64,000 nt of DNA. Source: Rickettsia endosymbiont of Ceutorhynchus obstrictus. Lineage in GTDB: Bacteria; Pseudomonadota; Alphaproteobacteria; Rickettsiales; Rickettsiaceae. The DNA lies in contig NZ_OZ032162.1 of the NCBI RefSeq assembly GCF_964026565.1, positions 186,001-250,000 on the forward strand. Reading direction: 5' to 3'. The notes below the pieces were generated by a model that saw only the letters and a program-made list of their open reading frames with translations, did no database searches and was not told where the DNA came from. This document shows positions 36,401 through 44,868 of this stretch, piece after piece (the first letter of the stretch is position 1; every line of letters begins with the position of its first letter). Position numbers and translations under genes: made by a program.

Positions 36401-36411
36401 AAAAATTTCAT
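33394..36411 (-). CDS. rvhB6a: type IV secretion channel protein, VirB6 family (RvhB6a)
   Basis: 1005 residues. A signal peptide (to about residue 28, SGINNVSA|DDT) is followed by an exported N-terminal domain to about 310. The TrbL/VirB6 core (about 315-690) has TALLTLYVIFFGFKIIL, the ALWDALDCRVAHYLGLDML segment in common with RvhB6b, and LGILAPLFVPMFLFQYTRGYFESWVKLLISFLLQP. A long cytosolic tail (about 745-1005) is glycine/serine-rich (GGGGGGGSTVPTSGG) and then densely charged, with likely coiled coil. It is the first of the five paralogs and lies downstream of rvhB4 across a 546-bp repeat block. Confidence 0.88.
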   Translation of the reverse strand: MKFFPHTIIKILILSCTLNFSGINNVSADDTLDTITSILTGLTCETQGVGNLLRSEFSHTCIPAPFFTFAIMNLVSPVLYMNTFLRLKINDHKLFDSQFPGGQCTRQNRADPDPDKLELTFGLCSNAKLVVVRAKAVADSAIAIAKAVLTGSDPWEDIKDSWKNNEADYHNIYTAKPGDGDIMIDVGFPVIPWKVIQDNDRICVSTLGVTGYVPVGCKYIREPFPKSMYSNFMDISGDSSTLSDSTDPTDPLALVECSSAADGGCYQRAYNNSKTAVVITAPLIECIKEMTARLLISRDVCSFDDINQVITDPSKRNSSALFQFQVNMHKIVTALLTLYVIFFGFKIILAGEVPPKAEFINFILKMLFVTYFSIGINITPGSTSNYDRLDGMIQFVFPFLLDGISGLASWVMNASPSDLCKFNGSDIQYDSKIAYIALWDALDCRVAHYLGLDMLSTLYVENAYKSHDFKNFDFFSFSAPPYIYLLIPAIISGNMMLVSIALSYPLLVISVAAFMVNATVMCMISIVILGILAPLFVPMFLFQYTRGYFESWVKLLISFLLQPMVVTTFMITMFSVYDFGFYGQCKYTNKLIHNSIENVAQGGGKTSRDVLIFYIDNDWNKYTKEEADSCKNSLGYMLNNPLSTMFDFGKDSLDEIITEKPGATETDKYLAKFQFLSGIILGPGMFFISPKVLFEKIKDILLALITACFTLYLMYNFSSQLAEFAADMTEGVSLSNVAIKPQAIFKAAMAGLAAAGQATKALDGIAKGGGKAGEFMSGSGGKSRDNLATSGGGGGGGGSTVPTSGGNSSGNVKAPTSSGSGGATSSFDNISNDTGSSANDSFANMRASIATPSSLKSPDIATSPTSLDNSKEEKKDPIKDDTNKLPESPKQEERIKRTGEADKFEDLSGQLNIERKTESIKEDTQDNISTKKKAYGLADNKDLNEQESHEKQQGEAGFIKQEKRNAEIRERKVAAEKEREELLRSGGGRAGPNSKKIDSGSNENS

Positions 36412-36957
36412 GACGTAATGCGTGCCTCCGATATGTCATTCCTGTGAGGCATTGTTGTGTGAGTATCTGCAACGTCATTGCGAGGAGGCACAAAGTGCCG
36501 ACGTGGCAATCTAGTTTTGTCATGCTGAACTTGTTTCAGCATCTCTTGTAGTAGATCCTGAAATAAATTCAGGATGACAATTATTTTCTGGATTGTAACA
36601 AAGCTTGCAGCAGCGGCGTTGTCGCATAGCTCGAAAATTAATAAAAATCCGTTATTGCGAAGCCACGAAGTGGCTGCGGCAATCCAGGCTATCCCGAATG
36701 TAATGAGGGATTTAATTAGAATACTAAACAAGTTTAGTATAAAAATATGTTTAACCGGATTGCCACGTCGGCACTTTGTGTATCCTCGCAATGACGATTC
36801 CGGTAGCCCTGCAACAACACCTGCAGCGGTGAGCCATGACGTTTTGGGTATCCACTCAACAATGCCTTGCGGGAATGACATCGAAAATAATCCACGTAAC
36901 ACGGACTTCTGATAATAACGATTTTTCAAATTAATAAAGTATCTATGCATAAATAAG
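36412..36957. repeat. repeat region between rvhB4 and rvhB6a
   Basis: A class-B left arm at 36473 (CGTCATTGCGAGGAGGCAC...GGCAATCTAG) is followed by a class-D double hairpin in inverted order (36519-36578). The class-B right arm is broken at about 36598. A class-E centre framed by class-B arms follows (36651-36795), then fragments of outer and class-C motifs to about 36905. An open frame of 221 codons crossing this stretch and the end of rvhB4 is an artefact. No gene. Confidence 0.75.
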
Positions 36958-39375
36958 TTATAGTGATTTTGCTTCTGCGTAAAATATAGGTAACCATTTT
37001 TCAGGATCGTCACCGTGTTTTTCCCTAATTTGATCAAGTAGCAAGACGGTTTCAACTCTGCCTGATAAGACATTAATTATATTAGTCATACCGTCTAAAC
37101 TAACTTTAGCGACTACGGCGTCTACTCCTTGTTTTATTAAAAAATAACGTGTTGTCGGATCGGTAGTTTTAATTAAAGTATATTCACGCTGACTAAGCAT
37201 AAAAGCCGTGCGATAAATATCGGTTGCTTTAAGGTTAGGTAGAAAAATCTGTGTAGCCGTTTGCTGTATCAACGTATCGCTAATCCTACTTTTTGCCGCA
37301 TCTTCAACGCTTTGAGTAGCAAAAATTACAAAAGTATTTAATTTACGTAAAACTTTTAGCCAGTCTTTAATTTTAGGAGCAAATACCGGATTATCAATTA
37401 AAGCCCAAGCTTCGTCAAGTACAAGCATTGTTCTTTGCCCGTCTAAAGAAATATTAATTCGGTGGAAGATATATAACAATACGGGCGATAAGCTAATCGG
37501 GTCTTTTAGTAATTCTGTCATATCAAAACCGAATACTCTGGCTTTTTGTAAGTCAATATTATCTTCTTCATTATCAAATATTTTTGCATGAGAGCCTTTA
37601 CCGACCCACATAGCAATTCGACTTGCTAAACTATCTGGGGTATCGATTCCTAAAAATGCTACGACGTTACTAAGTCTTCTATCTTTTTTCTCAAGCCTAA
37701 AGCTACCGCTTACTAGTTGAGATAACACTTTGTTATCTTGAGCCGTTAAGCTTTCTCCGCTAGAAGTTACTAGAACTCTTAGCCATTCTAAAATAAATGT
37801 CCTATTTTCACTAGTATCGTCTAATTGTAAAGGGTTGAAGTTACATTTTATCCCCGGATCGATCGTAGTATAAACGCCGTTCAGTGCGCGAATAAATATC
37901 TCGGCTCCTCGATCTTTATCAAAAAAGAACATTCGAGGTTTAAATTTTTGAGCTTCGGCGCATAGAAAATTCATTAAGACCGTTTTACCGGCACCTGTAG
38001 GTCCGATAATTAAAGTATGTCCGACATCTCTTACATGGAAATTAAAATAAAAAGGCGTACCAGAAGTAGTATCAAGTACCGTTACGTATTCTCCCCAATG
38101 GTTATCTTTAATTTTACCTAAAGGGTAATTATGTTGGGAAGCAAAACTAGCCATATTTAAAGTATTTATAGTAGATTTGCGGACTATATAATCTATATTT
38201 CCCGGCAATTGCCCCCAATAACTAGGTTCCATATTAATTTTTTCTCTAACGGGTTGAATACCGGAATTAGAAAGTTCGACTGAAGCCATTGACAATATGT
38301 CTTCCAAAGCTTTAGGGTTATTTGCGGAACATAGAAGCGACAAATGATGTTCACCGAACCCGATATCGCCGCTGGTCGCCATATCAAGTGCTTGCGAGAT
38401 TTCGGCAACTTGCGACACTGCTTTATCACCGGATTGGATCATTCGATTTTGCTGCAGTTGCATTTTACCTATTGCTACCGTTCTGTTGGCAAAAACAAAA
38501 CTTTGAGTCATGACAAATTCAAAAGGCATTTGTAAAAAACCGTCAAAAATTCCTGCAGAAGTAGAAGGGCCGTATTCAAGAATACTTATTATACCGGCGT
38601 ACTTTTTCCCGACAGGGCTTCTTGACTCAATAATTCTAGAGCCGAAAAATAATCTATGAGTAGGAATATATTGATCGATAGGGCCTCTCGGTAAAGCGAC
38701 GGGACCGGGAGAATCACCGCAATTTATAAGAGAAGAAAGAAATTCTAAAATTTCACAATAAGAACCTTTATCGGTGGCACGTGTGCCGAGCAATGTTGCT
38801 CCATAGCTTCTAAAAGTATTAACTATTCTGGTAGACATTTCTTGGAGATTTTCTTTCATCTCTTTCATATCATTTTCCCAGGCGGTTTTATTAGATTTTT
38901 GTCTTAGTTTCTTAATAAAATACTCAACAATAGCCGCACCTCCGGTATCGGGTCTGTATAAAATGCTAACATATAGCTCATTAAAAAATGACCTAGCACC
39001 GGCGTGTTTTTTCCGCCATTCCGCGCCTAAATAAGTTATAAAATCATTCGGTACTTTTACTGTCGGGTCGTATGTAAATTCAGTATCGTCAAATATCACG
39101 GCTTTACGTCTTCTGATAATATGAAAATACATTATGATATTACCGGATGACATGTTTTTTAATAAAGCATTCCGAATATTTTTTTTAATATCGAGATCTT
39201 CATCGTCAGCTGTTTCAAAGGAAAAACCGTTTATTTTTACGACTTGTAAAAGTTCATTATTCTTAGTAAGGATAGTATTACTATCCCAGTGGCATTTATA
39301 GGGAATAAAATGAGAGGCTGACTTTTCCTGTTTAGCCTTTGATTCTTTGGCAGCTTTGGTTTTAAATAACTTCAT
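36958..39375 (-). CDS. rvhB4: type IV secretion ATPase VirB4 (RvhB4)
   Basis: 805 residues, normal for VirB4/CagE/TrbE. The N-terminal domain (about 25-400) packs on the inner-membrane complex. The C-terminal ATPase has a Walker A at about 457-464 (IIGPTGAGKTVLMNF), a Walker B at about 650-657 (MLVLDEAW) and the conserved FATQSVEDAAKS segment that follows it. It drives pilus or substrate processing of the rvh system together with VirB11 and VirD4, which are not in this window. It lies downstream of rvhB3. Rickettsia species carry a second VirB4 copy elsewhere; the placement next to B3 and the B6 array identifies this as the B4a locus. Confidence 0.95.
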   Translation of the reverse strand: MKLFKTKAAKESKAKQEKSASHFIPYKCHWDSNTILTKNNELLQVVKINGFSFETADDEDLDIKKNIRNALLKNMSSGNIIMYFHIIRRRKAVIFDDTEFTYDPTVKVPNDFITYLGAEWRKKHAGARSFFNELYVSILYRPDTGGAAIVEYFIKKLRQKSNKTAWENDMKEMKENLQEMSTRIVNTFRSYGATLLGTRATDKGSYCEILEFLSSLINCGDSPGPVALPRGPIDQYIPTHRLFFGSRIIESRSPVGKKYAGIISILEYGPSTSAGIFDGFLQMPFEFVMTQSFVFANRTVAIGKMQLQQNRMIQSGDKAVSQVAEISQALDMATSGDIGFGEHHLSLLCSANNPKALEDILSMASVELSNSGIQPVREKINMEPSYWGQLPGNIDYIVRKSTINTLNMASFASQHNYPLGKIKDNHWGEYVTVLDTTSGTPFYFNFHVRDVGHTLIIGPTGAGKTVLMNFLCAEAQKFKPRMFFFDKDRGAEIFIRALNGVYTTIDPGIKCNFNPLQLDDTSENRTFILEWLRVLVTSSGESLTAQDNKVLSQLVSGSFRLEKKDRRLSNVVAFLGIDTPDSLASRIAMWVGKGSHAKIFDNEEDNIDLQKARVFGFDMTELLKDPISLSPVLLYIFHRINISLDGQRTMLVLDEAWALIDNPVFAPKIKDWLKVLRKLNTFVIFATQSVEDAAKSRISDTLIQQTATQIFLPNLKATDIYRTAFMLSQREYTLIKTTDPTTRYFLIKQGVDAVVAKVSLDGMTNIINVLSGRVETVLLLDQIREKHGDDPEKWLPIFYAEAKSL

Positions 39376-39684
39376 TACTTAACCTGAATATTTTTTGACT
39401 ATACTATTATCAGTGAGGCGTGAATTATTCAAACTCCTCGGTGTCATTCCCGCTGCCCTCTATGTCATTTCCGCTGCCCTATGTCATTTCCGCTGCCCTA
39501 TGTCATTCCCGCTGCCCTATGTCATTCCCGCGTAGGTGGGAATCCAGAAAAATTATAGTCATCCTGAATTTATTTCAGGATCTACTAAAGATGCTGCAAC
39601 AAGTTCAGCATGACAATGAAAAGTCTGGATTCCCGTTTTCACGGGAATGACATCGAAAATTTGAGCCAAACAACAATGCTACAC
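39376..39684. repeat. repeat region between rvhB3 and rvhB4
   Basis: 39442-39540 is a tandem array of a 19-bp unit (ATGTCATTYCCGCTGCCCT), about four units plus a partial, each made of the start of a class-C arm. The last unit runs into a full class-C element (39521-39651) with a class-D double hairpin in its centre. No gene. The tandem part looks like slippage within one hairpin arm. Confidence 0.8.
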
Positions 39685-39972
39685 TCAAGCACTATATGAG
39701 TTTGCTCCATAATAAAATTTATTAGGACATTGGCTAGTTCTTGACAGCTTATTTAAATATAATTCTATAAATCTCGGTTCTTTAAAACATATAATATAAC
39801 CGATTAAATGCAAGACTCCGGCAACAAATAAAACAGAAATCCCGTTATTCCAAATAAATAATGTCATAGACGTTATCATATTTAAGGCTGCAAATTTTAT
39901 GCTTACCCCGAATATCATCGCCGGTCTAGTTAACCCTACAAATAAAGGATCGGATGATAAATTGCCGGCCAT
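39685..39972 (-). CDS. rvhB3: type IV secretion inner-membrane protein VirB3 (RvhB3)
   Basis: 95 residues, the normal VirB3 size. The family N-terminal segment is LSSDPLFVGLTRPAMIFGVSIKFAALNMI (the SDPLFxGLTRP motif), followed by two transmembrane helices (about 20-45 and 50-70) and a C-terminal basic tail. It anchors the VirB4 ATPase at the inner membrane, which fits its position directly before rvhB4. It lies 25 bp after the argB-like gene, so it may be transcribed from the engB promoter. Confidence 0.95.
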   Translation of the reverse strand: MAGNLSSDPLFVGLTRPAMIFGVSIKFAALNMITSMTLFIWNNGISVLFVAGVLHLIGYIICFKEPRFIELYLNKLSRTSQCPNKFYYGANSYSA

Positions 39973-39997
39973 AAATTACCTTTCTTATTTAAAACTA

Positions 39998-40900
39998 TTA
40001 TTTATATTTTGTAAACATAGTAAGTAGCACTGAATTTGGAGTGGTATTACTTATAAAATGCACACAGCCGATATTATTTTCAATTGCATTAACTGCAATT
40101 TCGATTAATTCCGCTTTTATAAAATTATTATTATCGTTTAACATTGATTTAAATACATTAACATCTTGCGCTTTTATATCAGGCGCAAGAGATTTTGATG
40201 ACTCATACGGCAATATTAAATGATCTGCGCTTAAAGCAGAAGAAATTACGGCGGTTGTAAGGTCGGCATTTAATAAATGTGTGTTTTCTTGTTCATCATT
40301 GGCGATAGGCGATATAACCGGTATAATATTATTATCTTCAAAATTTAATAAAATTTCAGGATTAATCATTATAGGCTCACTTATAAAACCAATATCTATA
40401 ACATCCTGATTTGTGGTTCTTCGATGCGATAATTTAGATTTCTTTGCTTGAAGTAAGTTAGTATCCTTACCGGAAATACCGATAGCATAGCACCCCACGC
40501 TACAAAGCTTTGACACAATAAGTTTATTAACATAACCGGATAAGATCATTTCCATAATAATAGGATTATTATGAGCCATTGCTCCGATTCTATCATTAAG
40601 ATTATCTTCAACTAGTGTTTTTAACGGCGAATTTTCTAAATCGATATGATCATGTATTATAGATATTTTAGCACCACACATCTCAAGTAGTTGAATAGAT
40701 TCGGCAAAAGCCGTTAATAATTCATTATTATTAATAATTGTTGACGATAATTTTACTACTATAACCTGATCTTTTATCTCGTTACCACGTCTTATTATGT
40801 CTTTGATTGTGATAATATTTTTTAAAGAAGGAATATTTTCAGTTTCCTTTTTTTTACGATTTGATGCATTTTGCCAAACTAGCTTTAAGTTCTCTTGCAC
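39998..40900 (-). CDS. argB: acetylglutamate-kinase-like protein (amino acid kinase family)
   Basis: 300 residues of the amino acid kinase fold: [38 protein letters not shown] (normally VVIKYGGNAM... then GxxxVVVHG), an [18 protein letters not shown] segment matching the regulatory helix of ArgB, then [15 protein letters not shown] (normally GLSGKDGGLIxA) and the C-terminal [18 protein letters not shown]. The glycine-rich phosphate loops are altered (KLSSTI for KYGGNA, HDHI for HGGGP). Since arginine synthesis is otherwise not expected in Rickettsia, it may have a changed role or be decaying. It overlaps engB by 47 bp, an unusually long overlap. The name follows the existing practice for this Rickettsia gene and says little about activity. 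Confidence 0.7.
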   Translation of the reverse strand: MQENLKLVWQNASNRKKKETENIPSLKNIITIKDIIRRGNEIKDQVIVVKLSSTIINNNELLTAFAESIQLLEMCGAKISIIHDHIDLENSPLKTLVEDNLNDRIGAMAHNNPIIMEMILSGYVNKLIVSKLCSVGCYAIGISGKDTNLLQAKKSKLSHRRTTNQDVIDIGFISEPIMINPEILLNFEDNNIIPVISPIANDEQENTHLLNADLTTAVISSALSADHLILPYESSKSLAPDIKAQDVNVFKSMLNDNNNFIKAELIEIAVNAIENNIGCVHFISNTTPNSVLLTMFTKYK

Positions 40901-41462
40901 CTTCTTTACTCCTGCTGCTTACATACATTACATTACATGAGTAGTTTAAAGTTGCAAGAAAATTCTGTATTTCGGTAAAAAGCTTTTCGGGATGAGTTAC
41001 TTTATCCGACTTAGTAAAAATAATTTGAAAATCCCTATTATAAGAAAGTAATAATTCTGCAACTTTCTTATCATGCTCCTTTATTCCTCTTCTTGAGTCG
41101 ATTAACAAATTCACTAATTTAAGATTGAGGCTATTTTGCAGATAGTGAGCAATTAATATATCCCATTGATTTTTAACGGAGAGAGGAACGTTAGCAAAGC
41201 CATAGCCCGGAAGATCGACTATAATAAGCTTTTCCGCTAGATTGAAGAAATTAATTTGTTGAGTACGTCCCGGGGTATTAGAAACTTTAGCAAGATTTTT
41301 GTTATTACATAAAGTATTAATTAAACTTGATTTACCGACATTTGATTTACCGACAAAAGCAATTTCCGGCAGAGAGAAGTTGGGTATCTGACTTGGACGC
41401 ATTGCACCGGCAATAAATTGTGCCTGCTGACGAAAAAGTTTAGTAACTTTATCAATACTCAT
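40854..41462 (-). CDS. engB: ribosome-biogenesis GTPase EngB (YsxC/YihA)
   Basis: 202 residues. The G motifs are: G1 [11 protein letters not shown] (about 37-47), G2/G3 region [12 protein letters not shown] and VDLPGYGFA (DxxG at about 77-80), G4 TKSD (about 148-151), G5 VSSRSKEG near the end. It acts late in 50S subunit assembly. The start ATG is at 41462, and the C-terminus runs 47 bp into the argB-like gene. It is the first gene of the minus-strand engB-argB-rvhB3-rvhB4-rvhB6 block, so the secretion genes may be expressed with a housekeeping GTPase. Confidence 0.95.
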   Translation of the reverse strand: MSIDKVTKLFRQQAQFIAGAMRPSQIPNFSLPEIAFVGKSNVGKSSLINTLCNNKNLAKVSNTPGRTQQINFFNLAEKLIIVDLPGYGFANVPLSVKNQWDILIAHYLQNSLNLKLVNLLIDSRRGIKEHDKKVAELLLSYNRDFQIIFTKSDKVTHPEKLFTEIQNFLATLNYSCNVMYVSSRSKEGARELKASLAKCIKS

Positions 41463-42451
41463 AATAATATTGAGGTTTTTGTATAATTAATTAACATGAA
41501 TGCAGCAATGCTACGTGAGTAGGCATTGTTGTGTGGATACTAGAATCGTCATTGCGAGCCGCTGTAAGCGGCGTGGCAATCCAGGCTATCCCGAATGTAA
41601 TGAGGGATTTAAATTAGAATGCTAAACAAGTTTAGCATATCTGGATTGCCGCGTCGCCTACGGCTCCTCGCAATGACGCTCTCTTAAGTTGACACCCATG
41701 TCATTATATTCGGGATAGCCTAGATTGCCGCGTCGGATATCCGGCGTTGTTGCATGGATGGTTAAAATCGCTTAAAACTTGTCATACCGTGGCTTGACCC
41801 ACTACTGTACGAACGTTGAAAAAAGGCTGTGTCATGCCGTGACTTGATCACGGCATCCAGGAAAATAAAGCCATATTAGACTTATTTTAGAATCTTTTTA
41901 TGATATTATAAGCTGGATTCCGTGGTCGTAGCCACGGAATGACAGAATTTTTACCTCTTTATTTAAACGTTCGTACAATAGTGGGCTTGACCACGGTATC
42001 CAGAAAAAATTAAAAAACCTGACTGGATGCCGTGGTCAAGCCACGGCATGACATCGCGGTACTTTTAAAGAATACCCAAAATATAGCAATTTTCGATCCA
42101 TGCAACAACGCCGAATAAATCACGGAATGACATCGTGAAATTTGCTATAAATTTGGAGCCATGCAACAAAATTGCTTTTAGCTAAGAATGACATTGTTGC
42201 GTGGATATCGTACCGTCATGGCGAGGTGCCTCTTGGCACCGTGGCCATCTAAGTATAAACGTATTTTTATATTAAACTTGCCACCTATATAAATTTTTGG
42301 TATTCTAATTAATCCCTCATTACTATTGCCGGATAGCCTGGATGGCCAAAGCCACGCAGTTCGCTCGCCATGACGGATTTTTATTAATTTCCGATCCACG
42401 CAACAATGCTTCACGAGAATGATATTTTTACAATTATGGATAAAGAATTTT
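41463..42451. repeat. 1-kb repeat region between engB and tRNA-fMet
   Basis: In order: outer motif GGCATTGTTGTGTGGATAC (about 41522); a class-E centre framed by class-B arms (41548-41677); a class-E/B fragment; outer motif GGCGTTGTTGCATGGATGG (about 41741); a class-A element split by M1 copy 6 (41800-41983); a class-A partner (about 42018-42052); outer and class-C fragments; a class-E element 42215-42374 whose centre carries a small extra insertion (CCACCTATATAAATTTTTGG) relative to the other copies; outer CCACGCAACAATGC at about 42395. No gene. Confidence 0.75.
41800..41983. mobile_element. element M1 (copy 6)
   Basis: 184 bp, same orientation as copy 1. Ends CACTACTGTACGAACGTT and AACGTTCGTACAATAGTG (one mismatch). 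Direct repeats GGCTTGACC at 41791-41799 and 41984-41992, exact; the joined flanks form CCGTGGCTTGACCACGG. Confidence 0.9.
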
Positions 42452-42528
<77 letters not shown>

Positions 42529-42612
42529 ATAATAAACTATTAATTAATAGTTCTATAGTATGGATAAAATGAAATTAGTTTTAAATATATAAAGTTATTT
42601 AAAGCTATATTA

Positions 42613-42855
42613 TTACTCTGACTCCGGTTTTTTTGTCATCCCAAAAGAAAGACCGGAAAATTTTTTATTAAAGTCACTAACACTTTTATTAGATTGATTA
42701 ACAATATTTCCCATATCTTTGTTCCATGCCGGATGTTTTCTATAATCAACATCCATTAAAATTTCGCCGGTAGGATGAGCCGACATTGTTTTAAAAGTGT
42801 CGCTACTAATCTTAATTAAAAACTCTTTATATTCCGGATGTATGCCGCTTTTCAT
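42613..42855 (-). CDS. rpmE: 50S ribosomal protein L31
   Basis: 80 residues. Begins MKSGIHPEYKEFLIKISSDTF, then the family segment STHPTGEI-like SAHPTGEILMDVDYRKHPAWNKD. The zinc-binding cysteines of L31 type A are absent, so it is the C-minus form. The ATG overlaps the rpmB stop by 4 bp (ATGA), so the two ribosomal proteins are translationally coupled. The acidic C-terminal tail ends KKPESE. Confidence 0.93.
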   Translation of the reverse strand: MKSGIHPEYKEFLIKISSDTFKTMSAHPTGEILMDVDYRKHPAWNKDMGNIVNQSNKSVSDFNKKFSGLSFGMTKKPESE

Positions 42856-43145
42856 AATGTTTTCGCTAGTTTGTTTTGAATTATTTTCTTTTTAATAACT
42901 TTTGCGTTGTCGGATAAAACATCATTAGATACTTTTATCATATACTCATCAAAACCGCCGGCTTTTTCCACCGAACGTATGCACTTTGCATTTACCGATA
43001 ATCTATATTCTTGCGCCGTTACGTCGCTTATAAATTTAACGGACCTTAAATTAGGCTCAAAACGCCTTCTAGTTTTGCGTTGTGAGTGAGATACATTATT
43101 ACCGTACAAAACGCCCACCCCAGTGAGCTCACACCTACGAGACAT
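42852..43145 (-). CDS. rpmB: 50S ribosomal protein L28
   Basis: 97 residues. N-terminal MSRRCELTGVGVLYGNNVSHSQRKTRRRFEPNL is the unmistakable L28 block (CxLTGK..GNNVSHS..KTRRRF.PNL). The C-terminal region (about 60-97) is basic and typical of alphaproteobacterial L28. It is the first gene of the rpmB-rpmE pair. Upstream on the minus strand is a repeat region, so its promoter lies in about 43150-43230. Confidence 0.96.
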   Translation of the reverse strand: MSRRCELTGVGVLYGNNVSHSQRKTRRRFEPNLRSVKFISDVTAQEYRLSVNAKCIRSVEKAGGFDEYMIKVSNDVLSDNAKVIKKKIIQNKLAKTL

Positions 43146-43648
43146 AAGTCAAATACCTTAAAACTTAACTACAAATAAGGGAATATAATGTAATTACCGG
43201 CAGCTGTCAAGCGATCTTTGTAATATAATCTAGGCATTGCTAAGTCAAAGTAGATGTAGTCATTGCGAGCGACTGAAGGCGTTGTTGCATGGCTCGATAA
43301 AAGCAGCAGTATGTCATTCCCGCGAAAGCGGGAATCTAGAAAAAACACTTAAAATAAACAAAATTATATAAAAATTTACTATATAATTCGCTTAAACATT
43401 TTCTGGATTCCCGCCTTTAGCTAGAATGACATCGAAAATTTGAGCCATGCAACAAAGCTGCGACCAAAGGGAGCGCGGCAATCTAGAAAATAATAATTTA
43501 CATAGCATTTTGTACTAATTTTTTCCTGGATTGCCACGTCGGGACTACGTCCCTCCTCGCAATGACGGTGTTTTTTTATAAGGATTTCGAGCCATGCAAC
43601 AACGCTTGCAGCGGCTCGCAATGACGTAGAATTTCAAGCTATCTATCT
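43146..43648. repeat. repeat region between rpmB and dapB: class-B element interrupted by an outer-motif element
   Basis: A class-B element spans about 43258-43567 and is interrupted between 43274 and 43459. The 5-bp repeat GCGAC lies on both sides (43269-43273 and 43460-43464), and joining the flanks restores the arm seen at 6988. The insert starts TGAAGGCGTTGTTGCATGG, ends CCATGCAACAAAGCT, and carries a class-C element (43313-43430) with the same A+T-rich centre as the copy at 8428-8540 in the other orientation. Outer-motif and class-B fragments follow to 43630. No gene. Confidence 0.8.
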
Positions 43649-44389
43649 TCACATCTTAAACACGTCTAGCATAGAATATAATCCTGGCGGCTTGTCGGCT
43701 AGCCAAATAGCGGCTTGAATTGCGCCGTCGGCAAAAGAATTTTTATTAAGAGCTTGATGTTGCAAGGTGATTGTTTGGTCATCGCTCAAAAAATATATAT
43801 CGTGTATGCCGTGAATATTCCCGCCGCGTAGCGAAGTAATACCGATTTCGTTATCTTTTCTGCCTCTGTTATTACTGCGATTAAATGCCGCGCATTCATC
43901 AAAATTTAAACCCTTTGCTGCTGCAATTATTTCGCCGAGTAAAATAGCCGTCCCTGACGGTGCATCTTTTTTAGCGCGGTGATGAGTATCTAAAATTTCA
44001 ACATCATAACTATTATCAAGAGTTTTTGCAGCTATCTTAGCTAAAACTCCTAGTAAATTAGCCCCTAAACTCATATTAGCGGAATATAAAATAGGCAAAG
44101 TTTTTGCCGCCGTTTTTATATAATCCAAATATTGAGGTTTTAAGCCGGTAGTACCGATTACTAATTTAGTTTTGTGCTTAAGAGCGCTATCTATTAGTTT
44201 TTCTAATAGTTCCGGAGTAGAAAAATCGATAACTATCGCGGAATTTTTACAAAGATCATATAAGTTGCTTAAATTGTTTAGGCTATTAAATTGCGCCGTA
44301 ATTCTGCATTGATCAAACTTGCTAATTCTGTCTTTAATCGTTTGCCCCATTCTACCGGTGGCACCGCAAAGCCCAATGTTGATAGTCAT
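43649..44389 (-). CDS. dapB: 4-hydroxy-tetrahydrodipicolinate reductase
   Basis: Second committed step of the diaminopimelate/lysine branch, needed here for peptidoglycan. 246 residues, slightly shorter than the E. coli enzyme. The NAD(P)-binding GCTGRMG-type loop is at 8-13 ([11 protein letters not shown]). The catalytic block is [20 protein letters not shown] (about 134-153) with the substrate-binding KKDAPSGT. The C-terminal RxGxIxGxHxVxF-type region is seen as [20 protein letters not shown]. The ATG overlaps the flavin reductase stop by 4 bp. dapD is a few kilobases upstream, separated by repeats. Confidence 0.96.
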   Translation of the reverse strand: MTINIGLCGATGRMGQTIKDRISKFDQCRITAQFNSLNNLSNLYDLCKNSAIVIDFSTPELLEKLIDSALKHKTKLVIGTTGLKPQYLDYIKTAAKTLPILYSANMSLGANLLGVLAKIAAKTLDNSYDVEILDTHHRAKKDAPSGTAILLGEIIAAAKGLNFDECAAFNRSNNRGRKDNEIGITSLRGGNIHGIHDIYFLSDDQTITLQHQALNKNSFADGAIQAAIWLADKPPGLYSMLDVFKM

Positions 44390-44868
44390 TTTAATTCTTG
44401 ATATGATTTTAGGAAATATAATAACGGTTTTGAGTTATGTTTTATAGCGGTATTAATAACTTCGCCAATAAATATAATATGATCGCCGGCTTTATAGCTT
44501 GCAACTTTTCGGCATTCAATATGGCAAATTGCACCATTTATTAACGGGCAAGCGGTATATTGCCCTAATTCATAAGAAATATTTAAAAATTTGTCTAGGT
44601 TATGCTTGGAAAAATGCTTAGAAAGATCAGATTGGTCTTCAGCTAAAATACTAACTGCAAATTTATCGCTATTGCTAAAACCGCCGATACTAAAAGCTTT
44701 TTCATCAAGACAAAAAGAGACTAACGGCGGTGTCAAGGATACGGAAGTAAAGGAATTAGCCGTAAAACCGAAAAGTTCGTTGTTATAGGAAGTAGTTATA
44801 ACAGTGACGCCGGTAGGGAATCGGCTCATTGCATTTTTAAATTCGTCGTTTTTTACTGTATTAGCCAT
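44386..44868 (-). CDS. flavin reductase-like FMN-binding protein
   Basis: 160 residues of the flavin reductase-like (HpaC/RutF) fold: [48 protein letters not shown] (about 16-64) carries the canonical FxTGVxVVT, GxTANSFxSVSLxPPLV and SF motifs. C-terminal [10 protein letters not shown] (about 125-134) gives the conserved H-x-I/L-F-x-G. It would reduce FMN with NADH, usually to serve a partner monooxygenase, but none is nearby and its role is unknown. It overlaps the genes on both sides (4 bp with dapB, 16 bp with the solute-binding protein). Confidence 0.88.
   Translation of the reverse strand: MANTVKNDEFKNAMSRFPTGVTVITTSYNNELFGFTANSFTSVSLTPPLVSFCLDEKAFSIGGFSNSDKFAVSILAEDQSDLSKHFSKHNLDKFLNISYELGQYTACPLINGAICHIECRKVASYKAGDHIIFIGEVINTAIKHNSKPLLYFLKSYQELK

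Noticed and set aside
36408..37073. 221-codon minus-strand open frame
   Set aside because: It is composed of out-of-frame rvhB4 end plus translated class-B, D and E repeats; no family resemblance and no ribosome site.
39442..39540. Possible CRISPR array (19-bp repeats)
   Set aside because: Units are directly adjacent without spacers and consist of a class-C repeat arm; no cas genes in the window.
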